Assembly: GCA_019693395.1 (NCBI GenBank)
Contig: JAAMXP010002473.1
Location: 16,077 to 32,944, forward strand
DNA: 16,868 bases
DNA from: Ettlia oleoabundans
Lineage: Eukaryota; Chlorophyta; Chlorophyceae; Chlamydomonadales
Reading direction: 5' to 3'
Numbering within the stretch: the first letter of the stretch is position 1; every line of letters starts with the position of its first letter. Below the pieces are notes generated by a model. That model was not told the DNA's origin. It worked only from the letters and a program-made list of their open reading frames with translations, and made no database searches. A program made the translations under genes and the position numbers. Of the stretch, positions 8,155-16,868 are shown in pieces.

Positions 8155-11100
8155 ATGGCGCCAAAAGCTAAGCTGAAGACGGCGAAGCCGAAGGAAGAGC
8201 AGCCCCGGTTGGGCCTGCTGCCTCCCAGGCTGTTGGCCTCCGCGTTTCTATATGCCGTCACTGCTGGGGTCTTGTACAAGATGCTTGATGACAACGGCAC
8301 GGTGGCTGTTCTGAAGAGCCATCTCAAGGCGGCACCCTGGAACCCCTTGAGCCCGCCCTGCGGCCTGCTCAGCGCCAAGGAATATGTCATCCTCAGCGAG
8401 AGGGTGGTGGTGGGCAAGGGTCAGCGCGCGGCGCCCCAGCCAGGAGCAGGCAAGTTACCGGCACAAGTATCCACGGACCGCCTCTACCTCGCATTTTGGC
8501 TGGGGTGCACCCACTGCTCATGCACTGTAGCTGCCGGCTCTCATTGCACCGTTCTCTGCAGTCCATTTCTGTTGCGCTTCATCTGTAAATGCCATTATCG
8601 TCTCCACTCTCCCATTGCACCCCTGCAGTGCACGTGCGGGGCGGTATGATCGCCTCTGTGCATGTGGGTGGCCCCGTTGCCAACCGTCACACCATGGCCA
8701 AGCCGCTGTTGGAAAAGCTCCCCACCTTGCACGTACTTGATTACGGCGACTATGTGGTGGCCCCTGGCTTGATTGATGTGCATGTGCACCTCAATGAGCC
8801 TGGAAGGGAGGAGTGGGAAGGCGAGTGCTTTCTATGTGCAGCCTGCGACAGCCGGGCAGCCACATGCTGCGGAAGTAAAGAGTGGCTGAGACTAGGGCCG
8901 GCTGCCTGCAATTCATGAATAGAGGCCATTCTGGCAATGGTTGGCCATCTGCCTCCCTTGCTGTTGCGGAATCTGTGTAGTTGCATGCTTGCTTCCCTGG
9001 TTCAGCATGCAGTTGGCGACACTATCCAGGCACACGCTCATTTGATATGCTGCCGGCATTGCATACTTGGAAGGGCATGTCGCCCATCCCGCTGCATGCG
9101 CCGGCCGCCACCCTGCTTCCGCTTGCAGGCATGACGACTGCGACGCGCGGTGCGGCAGCGGGCGGCATCACCACCCTGATCGACATGCCCCTTAACAGCC
9201 GCCCCTCCACTGTCACTCCTGGCGAACTTCGCCGCAAGGCTGCCGTTGCTGCAGAGCCCAACAAGACCCACGTCAACCTGGCATTTTGGGCGGGACTGGT
9301 CCCTGACAATGCCCGCACCCCGGGAACCCTCAAGGCGCTGGTCAGGCAGGGTGCCCTGGGCTTCAAGGCGTTCATGGCCCCCGCGGGCACCGATGATTTC
9401 CCGCACGTCTCACCTGAGGACATTGAGGCGGCGCTGCCCACAATACGCGGGCTGGGGGTGCCGCTGCTGGTGCATGCCGAGATGGTGGATGATGACGTGC
9501 CGCAAGGGGTGAGCGGGAGCCGGGTGGGGACGAAACGGGCAAGTGGCGCACTTTGAGGGACATGTGTGAACCCACACAAGGGCAGAGGGCCAACGACAGC
9601 AGATGGCATACCACCTGCAGCTGGTTCACCCATATGTTGGGTAGTGATGATTACTTGGGTGGAGTGCTGATTGTGAGCTGATGTCCAACACAAGTGAGCC
9701 AGCGGATGTGTGTCGTTCGGGATGGGCTGTGGATGTGGGCCTGGTGTTGATGCTCCACTCACATGCATGCTGCCCTGTTTGTTCCTGCTGTACAGGGTGA
9801 CCCACGGGAACACGCTACCTGGCTGGCCTCCCGGCCGCGCCGCTTTGAGAAGAATGCGGTGCGATCGCTGATTGGCGCGCTGCGAACCACCGCCTCCAAC
9901 CACACCAAGCCTGGCTTCCGACTGCATGTGGTGCACCTGGCTGGTGGGTGCTGGCCAGCACTGCCCCACATCCCGTGCCAGACTGGCTCATCAGCTGTTC
10001 ATCTCTGAGGGAAGGCATCCATTATCTGTGGCAGCCTGCCCACACCCTCCTTGCACTCTTCCCAACCAGCTTCCAGGTTAATCAGTAGCATGCCGACACA
10101 TGCCTGCCTGCGCGCATCCTAGCTGCCTCCATATACGTGCCCTGCATGCCTTTGCACAAGTGCAGACGCCGACCTTGTTCCCGAAATTGTCGCCGCCAAG
10201 GCCGAGGGACTGCCACTCAGCGTTGAGACCTGCCCTCACTACCTAAACTTCGCCTCGGAGCGCGTCCCAGATGGCGACACGCGGTGGGTGGGTGGGGTGG
10301 GGTGGGGGGGTGGGGTGGGGGGCTTGCCATCGCCTGCATGGGTAGCCGCCCGACTTTCAAAAAAACAGTTGCGGTTGTCCCCTGGATCCAGCCTCCCGTC
10401 CTTTGGTTGCCGCCAAAGCGTGCCAGCAACTTGGTGCGCAAACAGGCACTCCCAGGGTGGTGGTTGACTGGTCAACTCTCGCCACAAGGAATGTGTCTGC
10501 AGGCATAAGTGCGCGCCGCCGCTGCGGGAGGAGGAGAACCGTTTCCGCCTGCTGGATGCGCTTAGGGATGGCGCCATCGATGGCATGGCCACCGACCACG
10601 CCCCCTCGGGTGTGCGCGCTGCTGCAACTGTATGTAGCTGCACAATGGTGTGCTGCATTACAACTCCTCTTTTCCTGCCACCGGACGACAGGAGACCCTT
10701 TGCACCACTGCATTGAGAACGGGAGTGGCATGCGGGAAGGGTGTGCTCCTGTCCTATGTTGAATGTGGTATTAAGGTCCATCCCTGGGGCAACCCAATGC
10801 TCCCCGCCCTCCAAGCTTTCTGCCTCTCGCCCCCCCGCAGACCCCCCCTCGAAGCACCTGGACAGCGGCGACTTCATGGCTGCCTGGGGCGGCATCTCTG
10901 GGCTGCAGTACGCGCTGCCCGCAACATGGAACCCCATTCAGCTGCATGGCATGAACCTCACCTGGCTCACACAGGTGTGCAGGTGGCGGGTGTGGGACCC
11001 TGGGCAAATAGTTGCATGGGCTGCCTGCGGGCGTTGGGCTTGGGCTTCGGCTGCTGCAAGCACATAGGTCGCGATGTGCTTGGCTGAGTGTGGGGAGGCC

Positions 11101-11572
11101 AGCTGGGCCACTTGCCCTGTTTCTGAGTGCACTACCGCACCAACACCCTCACATTGTGCTCTGCGCTTTCCACCCACCAAGGCTGCTACCCCGCTTGTTC
11201 ATCCAATCCAACCCAGCCTTTGGGACCCACCCAATCCACCAACCCCGGCCCATCATTGCTGCCCCATTACCCGCCCCGCAGGCCTGGTCTGCCTTCCCCG
11301 CAAAGCTGGCCAACCTGGAGCACCGGAAGGGGCAGCTGGCTGCCGGCTACGATGCGGACATTGTGGTGTGGAATCCCGAGCAGAATGCTGACACGAGTGC
11401 TGAGGCTCTGCAGCACCGACACAAAATTTCCCCTTATATTGGCATGGTATTGAAGGGCCAGGTAGTCGCCACGTTTGTGGGCGGCAGCCACGTGTTTGCT
11501 GATCAGCAAGGCGTAGCGCACGAGGCATGCGGCGCAACGATACTGCCCAAGCGCTGGAACCCTTTCCTCTGA
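8155..11572 (+). CDS. ALN: Allantoinase
   Basis: Hydrolyses allantoin to allantoate in purine catabolism, recovering nitrogen; plant ALN is ER/endomembrane-anchored. Exons: 8155-8449, 8629-8820, 9129-9508, 9796-9943, 10166-10283, 10503-10609, 10841-10974, 11282-11572; phases close perfectly to 554 residues, TGA at 11570. All amidohydrolase metal ligands are visible: His150/His152 (GLIDVHVHL), carbamylated Lys242 (LGFKAFM), His278 (LLVHAE), His336 (LHVVHL) and Asp409 (MATDHAPS). Other family blocks are [36 protein letters not shown] and [16 protein letters not shown], and the late [13 protein letters not shown] basic N-terminus is followed by a hydrophobic segment at about 26-41 ([16 protein letters not shown]), a likely signal anchor as in plants. 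In-frame ATG 8047 would add 36 residues and, if transcription starts near 8030, would be the first AUG; I prefer 8155 for its cleaner N-terminus. Introns 1 and 2 require GC donors (8450, 8821). The enzyme looks intact. Confidence 0.96.
8450..8628 (+). other. GC-AG intron (ALN intron 1)
   Basis: The donor is CAG|GCAAGT, a perfect match to U1 apart from the C. The phase-1 exon end (GCA G) joins TG CAC GTG after CCCCTGCAG, giving [20 protein letters not shown], the expected length between the beta strands. The GT sites nearby (such as GGGTCAGC at 8419) also fit phase 1 but delete about eight residues. Confidence 0.75.
8821..9128 (+). other. GC-AG intron (ALN intron 2)
   Basis: The exon ends GAG TGG GAA G and the intron begins GCGAGT at 8821. 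The acceptor GCTTGCAG ends at 9128, restoring [16 protein letters not shown] exactly as in the family. GT dinucleotides nearby are in phase 2 and would create an immediate TGA, so no GT donor works. Confidence 0.85.
10283..10322 (+). repeat. G-tract at the 5' splice site of ALN intron 5
   Basis: The intron begins GTGGGTGGGTGGGG and continues as G-runs of 3-7 separated by single T for about 39 nt on the sense strand. This has the form of a strong RNA G-quadruplex starting at the splice junction itself. Confidence 0.95.
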
Positions 11573-11967
11573 CCACTGTCTGCATGCACAATCTTCACTC
11601 GTGACCCCGTTCCTCTCGCTGCAATGCATATGCAGAGCTAGGCAGCCTGCCTTGCATTACTGTGCGGAGTTACCTGTCAGTTTGCGACATACGATCAATC
11701 CAAAAGAGGGCGACAGATGTGGAACAGTCAAGGCACACAGTAAGGGCTCACACAGCGTGGCAGCAAAGTATAACTGAGATGCAGATTGAATCACCAGGGG
11801 CACGTCAACAGCCGACCGATTGGCCCTACCAGAGCCTGCAAGCTCTGACAGTGCTCCGCTACCGTGCCTGACTGCGCGTTGTGGCTGTGCCATTAAGGGC
11901 CGGCGTCTGCCAAGGCTTTGTTCCCTGCTTCTACCTTCCTCCCTGCCAGCATCCCTTGGCCACGCCC
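11573..11967. other. Convergent 3' flanks of ALN and SEC24
   Basis: No coding resemblance was found on either strand. I see no exact TGTAA on either strand between the two stop codons, so either a variant poly(A) signal is used or one transcript reads into the other gene. Nothing else was recognised. Confidence 0.6.
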
Positions 11968-14900
11968 TTACTTTGCCATCAGCATTTTCTGCAGCTGCAG
12001 CATGAACTCCAGGTATGCCTGGGACCCGCTGGTCGCCTGCCTGTCCTCCACCAGCAGCGGCATGAGGTGGGCCTCCATGGGGGTGCCCTGGCGTATGCAC
12101 CAGCACGCCTGCACATGAAGAGGGTCCAGGGTAGGAGAGGACAGGCAGGGTTGGTGTGGTGACGGTAACTCAGGAAGGAAAGACTTGGCTAAGCGGGGCG
12201 GACATGGCGTGGCTGCTCCACAGGACCCCGGGGTCTGGCCCCATGGTAACGGCGCTTTCGCTGTTATGAAAGGCAGCAAAAGTGGCCGGCCAGGGCGTAG
12301 GCTTTGACAGCGATGGAGAACGAAATTCGGCGCTCAGCAGGGCACTCAGCTGTCACTCCTGCCACCCACCTGCCAGACCTCCCACCCACCTGCCAGACCT
12401 CCCGCCCACTGCGCAGCTGACCCAGTACTGCATTGATGCGCTCGCTGAGCTCGCTGCCCGGGCGCACTGGCTCGGGATTGAGGCCTGCTAGAGCACATGT
12501 GGCACATTGCACGCATTGATTGGTACATCGCCTGGGCAATTACCGCAAACAACACCACCTCACCAAGCTACACTCAACACCTGCCCATGTAAAAGACGGG
12601 CCTCTGCTTTCTCTTGCAGAAGCACAAGCGCCGACGGGAAGTGATTCCAAACTGACCATACCCAGTTGACCCCTGCCCACCTGCCGTGTCCTGGGGCGCC
12701 CCCTGCACCTCGAAGACCTGGGCGTAGAAGTTGGGGGGCAGCGACTGGCCAAGCCACAGAATTAGCACACGCCCGTTGTCAACAAGGTAGGCACCAGCTG
12801 CAAGAACATAAATTATGAGGGACTGTGGGAGGCTTATTAAGCTTTGAGGTGGGGCAGGAGACAAAGATGGATGGCAGTCAAGCGTCTGCTGTTGCAGCTA
12901 AGTTGGTCCTGCAACTGTGCACACCTCAACCAAGTTCTACAACTTGCATGCTGGGTGACATGCCGCTTGTTCTGCCACACCTTGAAGCCCTGATGCAGGC
13001 TGTAGCAACTTAGCCAGCACCCAGGCTCGGACAAGTGCCCAGTCAATTGTTCCATTGCAACATATCCGGGCACCCACCTGGGTTGAAATACTCGAGACCT
13101 GCGGGCGCCGTGCTGGGCAGCTGCACGCCACCCTTGGGCGCCTCCTTGCCCCAGTTGCCTGCAGGAAGGGAGTAGGCATGGTCACAGGTATCTCAGCCAA
13201 CCAGGACGCCCTGCATTGGCTCTGTTGATTCATGAAGACGCTTGCCGCTCTGCATGTGACAATCGCTCCCCAAGCGCTCATCAAACCGTCCACTTGGTGA
13301 CCCGCCAAGCCACCCAACCTCAGCCCCCAGTCAGCTCACGCATCAATCAACCAGCAAGCCAGTGAATGACCAACCAGTCCACAACCATCCGGCCTCCCTG
13401 ACCTGCCAGCTCGAAGACTGGGTAGCAGTTGGGGTAGATGAGCCTGAGCTGATCGTATACGGAGCATGTCACCATCTGGTGCCCCACAGCCGCACGCTCG
13501 TCACTGTTCACGTCGCGACCGCTGCCGCGCAGAGCGGCAGTTTTCAGCAGGCCTGCGACAGCGGGGAGAGCAGGAGAAACAGGAGGAACAATAAGAAAAG
13601 GAGGATCAAGGGGAGAATTCAGCTGAAAGTTAGTTATCTGGGCACGGCAGGGCAGGGCAGGGCCTCATGAGCCTGCGATGCCCTCAAGTGAGGCAGCGCA
13701 CCTCCGCTACTGACTCTCATGCTCTTCAACCCTGCTAGCCTGGCACATGAACAACCACACCGCCAGCCAGCCATCATCCAGGTAGCCAGCAGCGTGAGGA
13801 GCCAGCCAGGCTGGCAGCCACAGACGCACCTAGTGTGAGCACAGGCAGGCTTTTGAGGCGCTCTGGCAGTACCAGTGAGTTGGGTGAGGGGCCACCGCCC
13901 ATGCTTGGCCCCGCACCCCGCATGTGAAGCATGCGATACTCGCGAAGTGCTGCCACAACTCTCTGCTGCACGGCTGCAGGCAGGGAGGCAGTGGGTGGGT
14001 GGGTGAATAACACTGGGATTAAACGGTGTTGGGGTGTGGGGTGGGGCGGGGTGGGGCGAGGCGACAAAAATGATGATACATGAACAGAGGAAACGCCAAT
14101 AGCGATAGAAGAAAGACAGAGCCATCATGGACATACATCACGTCTATATAACCTGCCATTCACCATGCAAAACACACGAACGCATATACTGTAGTACCAC
14201 TCACAGCTGCGCACGTCGTCCAGCTTAGACGCGTATGATCGCTCCACTGCCTGCTTGCCCATGAGGACGGCGGTGGCCCCAGCATCGCTCTGCTTGTACA
14301 GGTCGATCAAGTCTGCCAATGGGAGGAAGGGGGGCATGGTGAGGTTGGGGTGCGGGTATGGGTTTGGGGAGGAGAGTTCTATTTGCGCTTTTGTTGTGAT
14401 GGCAGGACAAGAGAGGGACTAGACTGCGCTGCAAGGGCGGGGTCCATGTTGCAGAAGGTACTGTTGAACTACCAGGCAGCGCATGGCCATCGGGCCAAAC
14501 GTGTGCAGTTGCTACGCACGAGATTGAGGCGGCCACCATGAGCGCAGCTGCCGGAGTATCACCACCACCAGAACCAATGCAGGTCTGATAACGCACAGCA
14601 GACCCAACCACCCAGCCTTTGCGCACCTGCCACAACGGGTAGCGCCAGTGTGTGAACGCGGATGCGCCGCTCACCGTTGGAGTTGGTGTACAGAAGCGCG
14701 GCCTGCAAAGGCAGCGGGGCAGCAAGAGGGCGAGCAGGCATATCGGTAAGCAGCCATGCTGGCAGGTAGAGCAGGCAAGCATTTGGTGGTGCCCTGCCAT
14801 AACAACTCTCGAGCTGCCAGCTCCTCACAAATAACATCCGCAGCTTGTCCGAACAAGAAAGGTGGTGCTGCATGGGCTCTGAGTGAGGAAGGATGACTAG

Positions 14901-16868
14901 CTAGCCAGCAGGCCCTGACCCAATTAACCACAGCCACTCCTTATGGCGCACTATGTTTCCATCAGCCAGCCAGGCAGCCAGTAACCACCTGCAGGTAGGC
15001 CACTTGCCCCGTCACCAGCGTCTCCTCGTGAGTGATCTCCACTGAGAAGCACTGCAGATGGTCACACACATGGGGACTCAATAACAGCAGACACATTCTG
15101 GGGCTACCCAATGCACCAGGTAACACACCACACAAATCACAGTGTAGTGCAAGGAGTGTGGTGCAAGGACCCGCGCTCTCCACCTTGTTGGACACACAGG
15201 CAGATGTACACCGGCAGGGGGGTCCCCTCACCAGCTCTGATGATCCCACTGCAACCCCACACCAGCTGTAATGCTCGGCAGCACCATGCGGGCTTTTCCC
15301 AAACCCACGCACCTTATCCACATCACAGGCGGGCAAAGCCAGCAGGTCTGTGGACCGTACGAAGAAGTGGCCGAAGAAAGCAGAGATGCGCAGACCCTTG
15401 CTGCACCTTATGCGCATCACAGCCTCCCACGCTGTCTCCCGCGTCAGGTTGCGGCTGCAATGTCGTGGATAGACGGCAACCAAGACAGGGAAGGTGTGCA
15501 AAGCAGGGTGCGGGAGGCAAAGAAGGGGACCACCTCATGAGCAATTCCGGTGCAGTGGGAAGCAGACGACTCGAATTCGGTACGGCGACTGCTGCCTGCT
15601 CCACAGCAGCTACGAAAGATGAGAGCTAGCCTAGCTGCTACGTCAGGCGCTAGACCTCCTTCCTTGCGCTTCATCCTTGTTTCTAACACACACTGTGTTC
15701 TCACCTCAGCTCTGCATGCAGCTTGGCCCCATCCCGCTCAGCTGCAAAGCCAGGGTAGTAGTGGAGCTGGCCGCCCGTGTACTTGGGCAGGGCCCCCAGA
15801 GAGGGCAGGTCCATGTAGGCGGAGCCACAGGCAAACACGTCCACGCAGATCTGGAATCTGCATGGGGTATATATGGGGGTTCGCAGGCAGGGTAACGTGC
15901 AGGTGGCAAGATGAGCAGCGCATGCAAACACAGCGGAGGGATGGTGAAAGCGTGCCGAAACACAGCGCTGCTGGCAGTCGCAATGCAGGGCTTGCACACC
16001 TACATCACACCGCCTTTCCAAGAAGCCTTCGAGCGGCTCGCACCCCACCTGGACGCCTCTGCTGAGAAGCGCTTGTAGAATGGATCATCAGGGGTGCGCA
16101 GGCTGTACTCGCGGTCTGAGCCGTAGAGAGCGGGGTTGTCGCGCGCCTTGATACGACCAATGCCCAAGCTGGGAGACGCAGCCTGCGGGGGGCACAGGCG
16201 TTAAGCAAGTCAGGCACTGACACAAACAAGTGTCAAGCAAACCTGCCAGCAACTCACTTCTCCGATTTCTGGTCTCTAATGAACTGTGTCGCAATGCGTG
16301 CCTGCCTCTTCCTCATGGAAGCAATGCGGCAGGTCAAGCACCGCTGTGTGTCCCAGTCCCTGTGCATCCCCTTCCGCCATCTGCCCACCCCACCCCACCT
16401 GGAAGAGCAGAAGCTTCCCCCCAATGTGGTTCATCACCAGGAATGCCGCCTGCAGCGCCGGACCCATGGCGCTCTCTACCTGCACCCCACACACAGCCCA
16501 CCATACAAGCACGCAGGAGATGCAGCAGCACCGCTTAAGACAGAGACATGCCCAAGAAGCAGTGGAAGACGATGCATCAGTCAGAATATGCTATGACATG
16601 AAGAAAACAAGCTGCCTGCAATGCACGTCAACCACTGCATATCCTGCCACCATCTGGCACCGCCCACTCACAGTGAGCCCTTGCACCTGGCTGGCCCGGC
16701 CATAGCTCTGTGGCAGGGAGTCCAGCAGGGAGTCAACCAGTGCCCGGCTGTCCCTCAGGTTGACCAGCAGGTCGTCGGGCAGCGGCACAAACGGGTCGTC
16801 TATCTCAGCCACCACCATCATCTGGGGCGAGGACAGCCCAGCCTTCAGGTTGTAGAAGTGTATGGTGC
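11968..16868 (-). CDS. SEC24: Protein transport protein SEC24 (3' part; runs off right edge)
   Basis: Cargo-binding subunit of the COPII inner coat; pairs with SEC23 to select ER export cargo. Exons (minus): 16868-16672, 16479-16399, 16182-16049, 15857-15705, 15454-15313, 15051-14989, 14702-14627, 14312-14205, 13973-13830, 13552-13403, 13158-13078, 12797-12681, 12484-12390, 12108-11968; all GT-AG, phases consistent, 559 residues to TAA. The first codon is split by the window edge. Order: end of the vWA-like trunk (MMVVAEIDDPFVPLPDDLLV, VMNHIGGKLLLFQ, ALYGSDREYSLRTPDDPFYK, YTGGQLHYYPGF), beta-sandwich start (NLTRETAWEAVMRIRCSKGL, RSTDLLALPACDVDK, LLYTNSNGERRIRVHT), helical domain (KLDDVRSSVQQRVVAALREY), then gelsolin-like domain (AYLVDNGRVLILWLGQSLPP) and C-terminus ACWCIRQGTPMEAHLMPLLV. 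The zinc finger and disordered N-terminus lie outside. SEC23 is less likely because the sequence tracks plant SEC24A throughout. Confidence 0.95.
12361..12400 (-). repeat. 20-bp tandem duplication containing a 5' splice site
   Basis: Positions 12361-12380 and 12381-12400 differ only at their first base. On the minus strand each unit holds CTGGCAG|GTGGGTGG, so SEC24 exon 12484-12390 is followed 20 nt later by an identical donor at 12369. Use of the distal donor would add 20 nt and shift the frame. Confidence 0.9.
13991..14059. repeat. G-rich low-complexity tract in a SEC24 intron
   Basis: GTGGGTGGGTGGGTG at 13991-14004 and a second run of GGGG-T/C units at 14029-14059 lie in the intron 14204-13974. 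In the SEC24 transcript this is C-rich and sits just upstream of the 3' splice site, acting as an extended pyrimidine tract. The template strand could form a G-quadruplex. Confidence 0.85.

Noticed and set aside
9022..9969. 315-codon open frame on the minus strand
   Set aside because: Antisense shadow of allantoinase exons 3 and 4 and their intron; composition reflects the GC-rich coding strand.
1..16868. Introner-type repeated introns or transposable elements
   Set aside because: The introns share splice borders and base bias but no extended near-identical sequence or terminal repeats were seen by eye.

Overview
The window looks like nuclear DNA of a green alga (Chlorophyta), possibly a trebouxiophyte or chlorophycean. 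It is moderately GC-rich. The genes are cut into many short exons by introns of about 75-320 nt that mostly have strong GT...(C/T)GCAG borders. All four proteins most resemble plant/algal families. There is no operon-like packing, no Shine-Dalgarno pattern, no mobile element and no CRISPR array. The genus cannot be set from the sequence alone. All exon borders below were read by hand from splice consensus, phase agreement and protein-family similarity; no transcript data were available.

Layout: (1) minus strand, <1-3895: 5' portion (about 490 codons, 13 resolved exons) of an AMP-forming acyl-activating enzyme like plant peroxisomal AAE17/AAE18; its 3' half lies beyond the left edge. (2) 3896-4459: intergenic. 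(3) minus strand, 4460-7911: a complete 8-exon gene for a 685-residue, probably plastid-targeted protein with a peptidoglycan-binding-like (PGB) fold, one membrane segment and a long low-complexity tail. (4) 7912-8154: divergent promoter region with a TATA box on the plus strand. (5) plus strand, 8155-11572: a complete 8-exon allantoinase gene (ALN, 554 residues). (6) 11573-11967: convergent 3' flanks. (7) minus strand, 11968->16868: 3' part (14 exons, 559 residues) of SEC24, the COPII cargo adaptor; its 5' end lies beyond the right edge.

The four genes have unrelated housekeeping jobs: acyl activation for beta-oxidation, a plastid/membrane protein of unknown role, purine-nitrogen recycling, and ER export. 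I see no pathway link among them and no undescribed multigene system. The unusual content is in RNA processing: four of about 39 resolved introns seem to begin with GC instead of GT, two of them consecutive in allantoinase; one 5' splice site lies in a 20-bp tandem duplication; one exon is only 33 nt; and G-tracts sit directly downstream of several 5' splice sites, with C-rich tracts upstream of some 3' splice sites.
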